The notes beneath the pieces were generated by a model, which saw nothing but the letters and a program-made list of their open reading frames with translations, was not told the DNA's origin and did no database searches. From Toxorhynchites rutilus septentrionalis (lineage: Eukaryota; Arthropoda; Insecta; Diptera; Culicidae), in the NCBI RefSeq assembly GCF_029784135.1, contig NC_073744.1:82191935-82255934 (forward strand): 64,000 nt of DNA, given 5' to 3'. Positions 45,471 to 56,800 of this stretch are shown here, one piece after another (the stretch's first letter is position 1; each line of letters starts with the position of its first letter). The translations under genes were made by a program, and so were the position numbers.

Positions 45471-46354
45471 GGATTCAAGGTTTCGTCTACCGATTATCTT
45501 TCTGTACAACTTCTTAATTCATGGGAAATATAATTTTACAAAAAAACATTCCGATGAAGAAAAAAGGAATCTCTAGAAACACTTCTCTACAGATTCGGTG
45601 CGTGCATATATGGAAAAAATGATTCTTCGGTTTCCATTTTAGCAAATACATGAGTTGTCGAAAAAATAAAAATCAAGTAGTTTTCACATCAAAAGCGGGA
45701 GCTTAATCAAAATCTGCATTCAATTAATTTATTTTTGATATCACAAAACTAGCTAATCAACATTTTTTTATTGGTGTCTTCACCCTGACGGAATGAATAA
45801 TGCTCTACTGCTCATGAAATCGAATCGATCGCTCTCAATTTATGTGCATTACTTCAAGAAGACATATTTTAGTGAAGTTCAACGATATGAAAAAGTATGG
45901 ATCTGAAGAGGACTCTAATCTTTTCATTCATAAATATGACATACATACTCAAAATGGATGGAAAGTTTGAAAATTATTAGAAATGTAGAACAAATGTCTT
46001 TCATTTTTGTGATTTTTTGGAAATTTTCTATTTAATGGACAATATTTATACCCCCACCTCCCTCACCATGGACAAGTGTGGATATTTTTTATCCCCTACC
46101 CTCCCCCTGAAGTTGTCTACGTGATATGTGGACAGCCCCCAATTAATATTTACTGAATTTCATGTCTATTTATTGATGAGAAAATTATGTCAAGTTCATT
46201 CAATTAAGCAAAAGTATTTAAATTGGTAAGCATTTTGTATGAATGTGATGAAGATAAATTTTTTAAAGAAATTCAGCTTAGGGGTCGAGGGTATCACTTC
46301 ATTCTGCAAACGGGGTCTCTTGCCCAAACTAGTTTAAGAATCCCTGGTGTAATC

Positions 46355-46810
46355 GATCTTGCACACAGTAATGATACTGACGCTAAATTCCCTGTGTTAT
46401 TCAGTTTATCTAGAAGAGTGCATTGGGAAAATAAGGACACAAATTTCAAAATATGGCAGTTTGTTCCAGCGAATCCATTGGCGTTTAGCAGAGCCACCAA
46501 ACCTATCATCAAAGAGTTATAGTATTATATTCAATACAACAGTTGATGCTTTCTAAAGTGGTATCCGAAATAAAAAAAAGTGATTTTTGTTTGCTTGGGG
46601 AGAGATTGAGTTAATTTAGGCGTGTTTTGAGCTAATTGGTGATTGGGAACTTGACGATCAATCATTCAGTTTTTACGAATTCGTGCATGGTTTCCGAATT
46701 GAAAGTGGCGTTAAAGTACAACACGTTGCAATTTGGATGGAAAGAAAGAATTTTCTAGCAGTGAGAACCGATTTCTTCGATTGACAGTTGAAGGTGAAGA
46801 TTCATTCCAG
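46355..46810. other. Unassigned sequence right of the hAT-like insertion
   Basis: Frames of 99 (+) and 72 (-) codons overlap across the insertion point. With the MITE removed, the minus frame abuts the block at 41895-42045. No family recognised. Confidence 0.3.
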
Positions 46811-47048
46811 TGCGATGCTAGAGTGCTCCCGTGGTCGAGTGGTTAGCGTTCCACATTATCATGCCGAGGGTTCGGGTTCGATTCCCGTTCTGGCCGGGAA
46901 TTTTTTTCGTCAAAGAAATTTATTCCGACTTGCACTGTGATCACGCGTATTCTAGAGCTTGTCACTCCAGAATACATTCAAGGCGTGTTATCCGGCATAG
47001 AAATCTCAACTAGGTAATACTAATAAAAATGAAATAAGTAATAAGTAA

Positions 47049-48406
47049 CACCGGGGCAAGTTGAAATTCAGGGTAAGTTAAAACGAAAATCATAACTTTC
47101 ACTAGGAATGACGGATTGACGTGAGGAAAATATATATATTAAACATTATCTTCCAACCCTCCTTATAATCTCCATTACTAGAATATTGGAATGCCTTAAC
47201 GCAATCCGCGTCTTTGTTTACTTTTTTTTGCTTCGTGAAATCAAAACAAACATTTTTGCGCGCTGTCTTAATCGGTCAGAAAACACTGATTTTTTTCAAA
47301 AATATCGCCAGAATCGCATGTCAGGTAATCAAATAGGGATAATCAAGTGTAGTGATTTTGAAAAATTAACTGAAAAATCTTTTTCCGTATAGCTCTGAGC
47401 ATTTAAACTCACCCCATTTTTTCAACTCTGGAGTATGTAGAAACCAGTGAAAATCGATTATTTTTTCAACATTGCTGCAGATTTCGTACGTTATTTGTCG
47501 GTGAATGCTATATGAATGAATGATGATCAATTAAAAAAAAAGAATCATTTACCGTTCTGAATCATATTTCGGACACTTTGTTCTAATATCTTGAAATGCT
47601 TCATATATCACAATTGCTTCTTTAGAGTGATCCCTGGGTTTCACTATCACTTCATTTGAGAATAACATTTGAATTATTACATAGTAGGAAAAAAATCAAC
47701 AGCACCATTCATTATCGTTTGTGTTTGACGTTTGTTCTGCGTGAGCACGTATAATTTGCCCGTTCATAAATATTTAAATTTCTCCCGTGTTTCATCAGTT
47801 CTCATTATCGTTAACAGTTTGCTGTGATTGCTTGGTAAGTGTTTCGCAGTTGACTATAAAATATAATTAAGTGTAATGTAATTTTCGTCCATAAAATTAC
47901 AAAATAAAGTGTCCGAAATTTGATTTAGTGTCCGAAGTTTGATTCTTATTCGCTTCATTTGAAAAGCATTTTATTCGATGATTTTCTTATGTTTTCAATC
48001 AAATAGGTACCAAAGTAGAAAGCTTAAAAGCATATTGAACTAATTTATTAAAAATATCTACCAAATAATACCTGTGCATAAAGTTTTGATCTGTTTTCTG
48101 CATCATATGCCTTAAGCGTCCGAAATATGATTCGGAACGGTATATTTCGTTCCTCAGTATGTTTTACATAATTTATGAATACATGATAAAAGTAAAATTT
48201 GTTAATTCTGCAATTAGGGGTCGTTAAAATATTACGTAACGCTTTTTTCGTTACTATTTTATACCATCGCTTCTCTACATAACATGTAACAAACGGTCAT
48301 TTGCATAAAAATGTTTAAATTTAGTTGTATTCATTTTCGAAAAAGTTAACTTTGAGTTGATAACTTTCTAGTTGAACTTCGAAAAAATCGTTCAACTTGC
48401 CCGGTG
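47049..48406. mobile_element. CACCGGGGCAAGTTGAA-type TIR element inside SINE-2
   Basis: Left end CACCGGGGCAAGTTGAA and right end inversely CACCGGGCAAGTTGAA; the target duplication is not clean. It carries MITE copy C at 47550-48142, so the element proper is about 0.77 kb and non-coding. Confidence 0.75.
47550..48142. mobile_element. TACCGTTCTGAATC-type MITE, copy C
   Basis: 593 bp, TIRs taccgttctgaatcatattt and the inverse of aaatatgattcggaacggta. It matches copy B over the ctcccgtgtttcat, gtttcgcagttgac and caaataggtaccaaag stretches. It is nested inside a TIR element that is nested inside SINE-2. Confidence 0.8.
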
Positions 48407-48477
48407 TACCTTACCTACGTTGAGAAGACAATAGTTCCACTGGGAACGTTAGTGCCACCCAACAAGATGCGATGCTA

Positions 48478-49529
48478 TAGTTACTACCAGCACAATCGAT
48501 TGTGGATTTTTGTCGCCGTTCTGCGAAAGATACTGAATAGATTTTTGGCGTTGGAGATGCAGTTTTGCTATTAGGTACAGAAAAACTACACCGATATTCG
48601 ATAAGTTATTTGAATTAACAGCTTACGGTGAAGAAAAATATCAGAAACACTGTTCGTTACAGTGGTCCGAAACTAACTCCCTAATTTCCCCTAGAAGGCC
48701 ATGTAATACCCAAAATATTAGTTTTTCAGCAGTGTTGAAGGAAATGGGTCACAAGGCTAATAGTATTGTTGTATGGTGACTTTTTTCCTCTTCATTATTT
48801 TGAGTTTTCAGTGCTTCTGAAAGGGAACCCCATAAGCAGGGTTACAATATCTGCAGAATTATCTGTATTTGAACAGATTTTTCAGATTTTTTGAAACCAA
48901 GAATCTATTGCAGATAATGTTTATGGCTCAACATTTTTCATATCAACAGGATTCCACGGACTTCATGTTAAATTGGAACTTCTTTTTTATTAATTTGTTT
49001 TTTACGTCATATTAACCAGTTTCATACAGATTTTTAGATTTTTTGAAATAACGTTCCATTATTTGTATTGGAATAATCACCGCGACGGTGCCATATGTCA
49101 ATATTATTTTTCCCATCTCACCAATTGTATGCATATAGCATTTGAATCAGTCTGAATGAGAGGCCTTTTGGCATCTTTGGCGTCTTGCTTTCTCATCTTC
49201 CACCTAAGGTGAAAAAATGCAATTGTCTGTTTCTTCGGCTTGCTTTGTAATGAATTAATAACACAGTTAATCTTTTTCTTACTAATACACAGTAAATGTG
49301 CATTTCAAAAGTGTGCTCATACTGTCGTGCAAATCCATTTTGTTTAGAAACTTCTTCCTTTAAGGACACAAATTTCGAACTTGTCGGAAAAATTGATTTC
49401 TGATTTGGCCTCTGTATTCCTCTTTTATTGCTTTCATAAACCACACCAACTGCTAGAAATCGTAATAAAACAATTTACTACACAATTAAAAAACTAATAT
49501 TTTAGATACTTAACAATTCATGTGTTCGG
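48478..49529. other. No gene or repeat recognised
   Basis: About 1 kb. One 83-codon minus frame (49193-49444) without features. No internal match to other parts of the window. Confidence 0.4.
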
Positions 49530-49533
49530 CTAA

Positions 49534-49749
49534 CTCTCCTGACTCGCGCGAGAAATCGTAACTCGTAAACTCACAGACTGTGCGTGTCTCTGTAATATTA
49601 TTATTATTGATGATCATTTAAAGAAAAAGATATAATTGAATGAAAAAACTCCAGAAATGTTTTTTTCTTTGACTTCATTCAGGAGTAATTTAATTCAGCC
49701 ATTTCATTGATTCTCGGTCTGTCAGACCGTATGCGCGAGTACAGGAAGG
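49534..49749. mobile_element. Possible piggyBac-like MITE (TTAA target)
   Basis: The right end, read inversely, is CCTTCCTGTACTCGCGC next to TTAA (49750-49753). The left end CTCTCCTGACTCGCGCG follows CTAA (49530-49533), a one-base-decayed TTAA. An inner ggtctgtcagacc palindrome is next to the right end. 216 bp. Confidence 0.45.
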
Positions 49750-49997
49750 TTAAAGATCACTGCCCTCCTTCATTCTGCAAAATCTGCCGCTAAATGTGAT
49801 TACCACTTTCAGGCAGAAGTACATTTTTTGCTATGGTTTGGTTCTAGGAATTGTTTTGATCGACAAATTACAAACAACATCCACAATTTGAAAAGACTAA
49901 TCCCATAGTTCAAAGGAAAAGTCCGCTCCCAGACTCCCCTATGTTACTATTGAGAGACAAGATGGGAAGCGGTAAATGAAGGGTTAAATCGGCTCTA

Positions 49998-51256
49998 AAG
50001 GGTGTGTCACATCAAATTGCATCACGGAAAAAACGCTGTAGAAATTTAATTTTTAGGAATTATATCTTCAGCTTTCGCTTATAATCAGATAAGAGTGTAT
50101 AGATCACGTTGGCCATGCTTCACTGTCAATTTGTCGTAAATTTGGAATAATGTCGTCGAACGAAAAAGAGCGTCCTGAATTAATCCTGCGCACTCATTTC
50201 GAGAATCCGGAGTTGTCACATCGGGACATCGGTAAGATGCTGGGAATCGTCCAATCCACGGTCAGCAGAGTACTAAAACGATACTTCGAGAACCTAACCA
50301 TCGACCGGAAGGTGAAGAACGGCAAAAATGGATGCTCCGTCAGTGAAAAAGATCACAAGCGCGTAGTTAAGCAGTTTAGACGTGATCCGAGAAGTTCGGT
50401 CCGGGATGTCGCCAATAAGCTGAATTTGTCAAGTTCATTCGTCCAGAGGACCAAGCAGCGGGAGGGCCTGCGTACATACAAGGTTCAGAAGGCTCTTAAC
50501 CGCGACGAAAGGCAAAACATGGTAGGGAAGACGCGAGCCCGGAAGCTCGACGACGAAACCTACGTCAAAGCGGACTTTCCTCAGCTGCCGGGCCTGTTGT
50601 TCTTCTCCGCAAAGGACAAATTCAGCGTTCCGGAGGAGATTCGCAAGCAGAAACTATCTAAGTTTGCCAAAAAGTACATGGTGTGGCAAGCGATCTGCTC
50701 TTGCGGAAAGCGGAGCGCCCCCTTCGTGATGACCGGCACGGTAAACGGGCAGGTTTACCTTAAGGAGTGCCTACAGAAGCGCTTACTACCACTATTGAAG
50801 CAGCACGATGGCCCGACCATCTTCTGGCCGGATCTCGCTTCGTGCCACTATTCAAAGGACGTGTTGGAGTGTTACGAAGCCAACGGGGTCACTTTCGTGC
50901 CAAAGGAAATGAACCCGCCCAACGCGCCGGAGCTTCGCCCAATAGAGAAATATTGGGCGATTATGAAGCAGGCCCTCCGGAAGAACCCAAAAGTTGTCAA
51001 ATCGGAGGCGGACTTCAAGAGAAAATGGATTTCTGTTAAAAAAAAACTACAACCTGACGTTGTACAGAACCTTATGGACGGGGTAAAGAGGAAGGTGCGA
51101 GAATACGGGCTTGGGCTTGAAGTATGAATAAAAAGAAAATGCCAAAAGTTGTTTAATAGTTTTTATTTTACTGTCTAAAATTTTCAAAAGGATCGGTCTA
51201 CTGGGCGAATTTCTACAGCGTTTTTTCCGTGATGCAATTTGATGTGACACACCCTT
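49998..51256 (+). mobile_element. ITmD37E transposon with 49-bp perfect TIRs and TA duplication
   Basis: 49998-50046 and 51208-51256 are exact inverse copies (AAGGGTGTGTCACATC...GTAGAAATT), each abutting TA (49996-49997, 51257-51258). The 1259-bp element contains one transposase gene. Identity of the TIRs and the open frame argue for recent arrival. Confidence 0.95.
50150..51127 (+). CDS. ITmD37E (Tc1/mariner superfamily) transposase
   Basis: 325 codons from an ATG, no internal stop. Two helix-turn-helix units bind the TIRs: SHRDIGKMLGI...STVSRVL (about residues 23-42) and SVRDVANKLNL. The catalytic triad is DDETYV (Asp 134/135), FWPDLASCHYS (Asp 228) and RPIEKYW (Glu 266). There are 37 residues between the second Asp and the Glu, the defining D37E spacing. 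The C-terminus is basic. Residues KTRARKL run straight into DDETYV. In the relatives I know, roughly a dozen residues (a hydrophobic beta strand before the Asp) separate these, so an in-frame deletion is likely and may inactivate the enzyme. Codon use is GC-richer than the surroundings, consistent with a recent element. Confidence 0.92.
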   Translation: MSSNEKERPELILRTHFENPELSHRDIGKMLGIVQSTVSRVLKRYFENLTIDRKVKNGKNGCSVSEKDHKRVVKQFRRDPRSSVRDVANKLNLSSSFVQRTKQREGLRTYKVQKALNRDERQNMVGKTRARKLDDETYVKADFPQLPGLLFFSAKDKFSVPEEIRKQKLSKFAKKYMVWQAICSCGKRSAPFVMTGTVNGQVYLKECLQKRLLPLLKQHDGPTIFWPDLASCHYSKDVLECYEANGVTFVPKEMNPPNAPELRPIEKYWAIMKQALRKNPKVVKSEADFKRKWISVKKKLQPDVVQNLMDGVKRKVREYGLGLEV

Positions 51257-51258
51257 TA

Positions 51259-52085
51259 ATACACAAGTACAGTCAAACTTGTTTTTATGCGCTTTTTTGT
51301 TTGCGAATTTCTTTAGAAAAACGAAGACACAACAACTTATAGAAGTAAAACAAAACGAAATCAAACTTTGATCAGGAATGGACCCATTCCATGAGGTTAT
51401 GCACCAGAGAACCAAATTTCAAATCTAGTTTCAGGAGAAAATTGAAAACGTTATTTGAAAAAGCACCAGTTATATCATAAATTTTTTGTAACAAATTTAT
51501 TTTTTATGCACCAAACTTTGAGAGAAGCGAGTTTAAAAAACTACATAATTATATTTAAAATATTTTAAGTTTTCACTATTTTTATGTTTCTTGAGATATC
51601 TCTGCACATACTTAACCAAACTTCAGTGTCTATATACCATTGAATGGGTGATTATATGTTTGTTTGAAGAGCCGTGGGTAGACCTACGTTTCATTTGGTA
51701 ATTTATGAGAAACAAGTATTTGAAAAACATGGGTTTTGAAGCGTTGTCACGTCACAAAAATAGATCATTTTTTTCAGTTTATCAGATGAACATAGGTTCA
51801 AACATTTTTAAACTTGTGTTTCTCTGTGCAAACAATGAAGGTCAACAACCCACAAAATTTGGTTGAGATCGGTCCACAAATAGCGGAGTATTAATTGTCT
51901 CCAGTATACTTTCACGTCACGGAAAGTATACGATCCATTCAAGTGTGACGTAACAACATTTTGACTCACTACAAACACTTTTTTTGCTTTTTCATGAATA
52001 AAGTACACAAAATTAACCGATGTTATAGTAAAATTAAGAAAAATTCCAACAAGAATCATCAGTTGGAGAATATTTTATAGTTAGA
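51259..52085. other. No gene recognised
   Basis: AT-rich. Contains several cacgtcac/gtcacgtcac motifs (51745, 51913) that also occur near 55120-55185, perhaps another diverged repeat family. No ORF of interest. Confidence 0.35.
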
Positions 52086-53832
52086 CTAGCTGACCCGGCA
52101 AACGTTGTTCTGCCAAATAAATTGTTTCTAGTGAATATTTTGGTAATTGAATAAACGATTACTAATATATTGAACGTATGTTTGAATGGTTTTACGTTTT
52201 TGATCCATTCGTTGATGAAGATCAAACGAATATGTGGCGATAAGAGCTATGCAATATAGAAGAATTGAGCGCTTTGGACGATGACCGCCAACAACAAAAA
52301 GAATCAAATCATTCAAACCATCTTATTTCAATGTATTTTATTTACGTAACTGATGTGTTTGATGTAAAATATGTAAATAAGTAAAAAAAGAATAATGTTA
52401 ATATATAAAATGTGAAGTGAAAGAAAGTAATATATTTTTACCTAAAAATTTAAAATGAAATAAAGAAAATCAATATTCATTTTTTTCAATTAAGGTTTCG
52501 TTAGTGAAAAATAGGTTTTCTTAATGGATAGCCAAAATCATGACTGTAGGGTCCCGTTCATGAATTGTGAAACCAAAGATATGACAACTTCATTGGTGTT
52601 GATATACTGGCCAATTTGTTGGCGCATTATTTTGTTGTTGTCATTCAATCGAGAAGTAGTCAAATCGATATTCTGAATTTGAAACACAGCCATATTGCTT
52701 GCCTTATTCACGGACTTTTATACTGCTTTTCGATGAACAGCGAAACTCAACACTAATATAAACATTGAACGTTTTGCTTAGCTGAGGCGAATGTGGTAAT
52801 ACGCAACGATTTTCAGTCCGTCAAAGTCTGCGTTACTGATATTTGCCAATGGTTGTCCGTTTCTTCGTTTTTACATTGGATATTCACCTACCCTTGTGAT
52901 CGTGTTTTCCATCTGCAACGCAAGGCGGTAAAAGCTTCAGATCACCGCATAGGCCATGAACCATGTTTGGGGGGAACAATATCAAACACTAACCCATATT
53001 GGACTGAAAGCCGATCGGATTCCACGATTTGAACGAAATCGGCTTTTGCATTCTGAAATCTGTTCGACTCAAATTTAATCGATCCATGGAAATGCGGCAA
53101 CCTTGCCTTAATCAAAAACGGAAGTTGTGGAGCAATCTACTCTCTATCCAATTAGCAAACCGAAAACAATTTTACATTGGTAACATTCGAGTACAGATTA
53201 TTGTTTCATGTTACTTGAATACTGAGATGACATAGTCCTGACCCTTACTCAACTTTTTTTTTCTATATTTTTCAACTACATTTCCGCTAAAACTTTATCC
53301 ATAATATAAAAAAAACATTATCAGACAGAATTTTTGTACACTCACTTGTAGAAAATGTGTCACTTTGTTACATACAAAACATATTAGAAAGAGTATAGTA
53401 AATTTACATCAATATTTTTCGTTTAAAAAGTTTATTCCACCCAAAATTCCGTTTCTATTTTACAGAAATAGAACACGAAGCTCAATGTTGTTAAGTTTTT
53501 TATTTGGATATTGTGTTTATCGCATTTCGTTTAAAATCGCGAAATAAAAAATAAAGAAAATGGGACGGGGTTGAAAGGATGAAAATTTGGGTTTTTATGT
53601 TTTTTTCTGAAACCGAATTTAAACAAATACAAAAAAAAAAAGATTTTTTCGCATAGTGTCGCCCTAATTGGTAATATACAGTAATCGGTATCATAGCGGT
53701 ATCTAATATAGTTTACGACCTATTCTCATGGCTAACAAACGTTTTGTGCATAATTTCATTAGAATCGGTTTAGCCGTTTCGGAGGAGTTTGATAACGAAC
53801 ATCGTGACACGAGAATTTTATATATAATAAGT
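52086..53832 (+). repeat. Old copy of the ctagctgacccggc repeat family, no 143-bp units
   Basis: Head actagctgacccggcaaacg followed by ttgttctgcc; tail cggtttagccgtttcggagg, ctaacaaacg and an ending attttatatataat. Head and tail are the usual ends of this widespread family; the 1.7-kb interior is non-coding. The tail resembles RTE-type LINE/SINE 3' ends, which is only a suggestion. Confidence 0.5.
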
Positions 53833-56800
53833 TTGGCTTGTTGTCAGTCAAATACTTTTGTGAAGTGGCAACATCTGACTTTTTACTGTTTCGGAGTGTT
53901 GAACATTAATGATTAATTTATTAAATTACAGTTCCGTTTCAAAACATACAAATGATCTTTCTCCTATGTTTCATCAACAATATATGAACGTAGATTCCAT
54001 AATATAAGATATAATGTTATTTCAACTTCCGATTTGCTAATGGTAGCATTGAATGCTAAAAAAATATGGAAACCCCATACGATATGGGCTTACCAGCGGA
54101 AGTCGAATATCGTATTCCGATGCCATTTTGGAATCGAGGATGGTGACTTCCGGTTCCTTAAAAACGGATATAAAAGACCGGGAATGGCATGAAATACCAC
54201 AATACGATCGTGAATGGTAATGTTGACATATATCCATGGGTGCGCGAAGAGGAATAAAAAAAAAGAATAATGTTTGATAGTGAGAGATAGGATTGAAGTT
54301 AGAGGGAGATAATGTTTCAGTGGAAAGAACTTAGCCTTAGAGCGACGTGTGTGGAGTTATACAAAGAAAGTGCACATACAAATGCACACGCAAACATCAA
54401 CGATCAACGATCAACGATCAAAGTCAACGTCAAAGTCAAAGTCATCTTCAACACGCAAACATAAACGCCCTTGTACAGGTATGTGCGCGGATGCATACAA
54501 AGAGTTTATCAAAAGTTTCTGATAGCAAAATAAAATACATTCCCCCTGTAGTGAGCGCCACTCGATGAACCACGATTTTGCTGGCCATTTATGGTAAGCG
54601 CCAGAGTGAACGTGTTAAACAATCATGATATAAAAACTGAACGGTTTAGCACCACCCCGACTTTTTCCAACTAAAGACATACCGTGTATTACAGGTAACA
54701 GGTAGATTCAATTTATATAGCTTATTTTGATGAACATACCATAAACAATTAAAATTGCCTTGTTTCGCAATGTTTCACAATCTGAAGAACATAGAACTCA
54801 TTTTACACACAGGTCGAATATATTTCTTCTCTGGTTTTGAAGGAATGAAAACGTAAAATGGCGCTATAACGCTAGAATGAAGAGAGCCCCGTTATGATAC
54901 CTTTCATTTGACACAATTGAAAATTCAGTAGGAAGCACCGTTTCTGAGATACAAAGAAAGGTAGGTTCAGGACCATTGGTTGCGTTAGGACCACCTTCCC
55001 CTATAGGATGGGCTTTTGGAAGGGGAAGGGGAGATCTCAGAGTAATAAAGAAAAATAAAAAATAGTATATCGCTTGCTACAATACGGTGAACTTCTTATT
55101 TAATACAACTTATTGATTGTGTGACGTGACAACGCTTCGTGGAAACTGTTTATTCGCACAGAGTGCTTTGTCACGTCACAAAATGCATGTCGTCAAAACG
55201 CTTATTGCTCAGTCATTTCATGATGGAATGATGAGATTTTTGCATCAAACGATTTCGGCACTCTATAACAATTTTTCACCTTGAATAAAATAATGTATAT
55301 CATGTACTATCGAACAATTGAAAAATCTCAACCCCTATCCTAACGGAAATACCCACTTCTGATTGGTTGAAATTGACGACACATGCGGCGGGTCCCTAAC
55401 AAAGACATCAAAACCAAGCTGCCTAGGGGAAATCGGCACCGCAAATACATAAAAGTAGGGGAAGCTTTTGCTCCCACCGAAATGTGTTCCCTAAAAGACA
55501 ATTTTCATAAATAAAAACTAAGGTGTGTGGTTCCGCTCGAGAACGAGTCGTTCAGTTTAGATTTGTTGTGTTCATTTTCACCCAAGGGAAGTTCATGCAG
55601 CAAGAAAAAATTGGAAAAGTGAAGAAATATTCGAAAAAGTGATTTCCCATATGCTCTACATATAGTATTAGGTGTTGTTAGTCCAATAAAATTCGCATTG
55701 GGTTGAATAAACACTCAGAAAGTGAAAATTATAAAACAAAATTACCTTTTCCATGTCAAATATGTTTTCTCTATATTAAAGTAACGTGTTTGAACTAATG
55801 AGAAAAGTGATAATTATCTTATATTACATTGGATAGTTTTTTTTTCTTTATTTCATCCATACATTATACAGGAGGCATTTCATCTAGGGTCACAGAGGGC
55901 GGCTTCCATTACATCTCATTCCGCTTAGGCATCTTTTATCTGATATGCACCACCAACGACTGTTTACCATATTTCTGTCATCATCACTCGGTAAACACTG
56001 GTGGAGTGAATAAACAATATGCAACAACCAAACAAAATTGCCCTTTTCAGGGCCACCTAATCATTATCAATGAGTTTAACGATGTATTTCTTCAAACATA
56101 TCAAAAATCAACAGATAGTCTAACGGAATCCTTCGTCAACTATGCGGTCGTGTCCCGGACACAACCCTCATGACTTTTTTTTTCAAATTGTGTAGCGAGA
56201 ACAATTTTTTTAAAGCTACTGGGGAAGTTTGTTACCATTTTTTTATGTGATTTTTTTTGTGCGGTCCATATCCCTCGCACAAAAACAGGTTTGCCAGTAC
56301 ATCATACTTATGTGTGCTATTGGTGTGGATCGAAACAGAATCAACCATATGCATTTTATGTGAATGTGTGTTTGCTGAGAAAAAAAAAGTATGCAAACGA
56401 GCCCCTATGTATTGAACGTCCCTGTCTATGTTGCGCTGGGTACGGCGACTAAATGCGGCAGGATAATGATGGCAATAAAAAATGGAGTGATTAAAGCTCG
56501 GAAGGAGGAAACTCGGGCGTGGGAGTGAAAACACAAATAATAATCACAGGCGCTATAAAAAGTAAATAAGTCATGAAAACTTTCGTACTATAATGGCATA
56601 TGAAGGAAACGAAGAAAAACAAGTTCTTCTTGGGAAAAGTGGTGCGTTGGGTAGGAAGGGTTGTGTTAATGCGGTGTAGAACACGTGGTTTTGCGTTTAG
56701 CGGTGGGGTTTCGCGGATACGGTACAGAATAGTGTTTGTGCTTGGCGGAGGAATTGCGTAAGAGGACATGATTATAACGCACAGAGGCAAGGGAAACAGT

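Larger units (their letters stand above)
42329..46140. mobile_element. GGGGCTGTCCACAT-type TIR element nested in the hAT-like MITE
   Basis: Ends GGGGCTGTGCACATACCACG and inversely GGGGGCTGTCCACATATCAC, both followed by cccctt/ccctcc-rich subterminal stretches and a gtggaca-type repeat. The 3.8-kb interior holds SINE-1, SINE-2 and BEL/Pao scraps and much unassigned AT-rich DNA, but no transposase. The copy at 8.2 kb is uninterrupted at this position. Confidence 0.65.
42086..46346. mobile_element. hAT-like MITE with perfect 8-bp target duplication, split by a 3.8-kb insertion
   Basis: The flanks are GTGTAATC at 42078-42085 and 46347-46354. The ends are CAGGGATTCTCAAA and, inversely, CAGGGATTCTTAAA. 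The 8-bp duplication and CAGGG...CTCAAA ends mark hAT. Removing 42329-46140 leaves about 450 bp matching the copy at 8033, so this is a non-autonomous element. The left end has internal gggtcga/tcgaccc inverted repeats. No transposase ORF is present. Confidence 0.85.
46821..48467 (+). mobile_element. SINE-2 copy split by a 1.36-kb DNA element; 10-bp target duplication
   Basis: TGCGATGCTA at 46811-46820 and 48468-48477 brackets the whole. The head tgctcccgtggtcgagtggt and the B box GGTTCGATTCC are intact. The 3' part (ctacgttgagaagac...gggaacgttagtgcca) resumes at about 48414 after the insertion. Without the insert it would be about 290 bp, matching the intact copy at 43971. Confidence 0.85.

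Noticed and set aside
54390..54445. Regular caacgat/caaagt repeats suggestive of CRISPR or satellite
   Set aside because: Short simple-sequence repeat in a eukaryotic genome; no spacers.
55829..56173. 114-codon plus frame
   Set aside because: Crosses the histone stem-loop and has no domain; probably chance.
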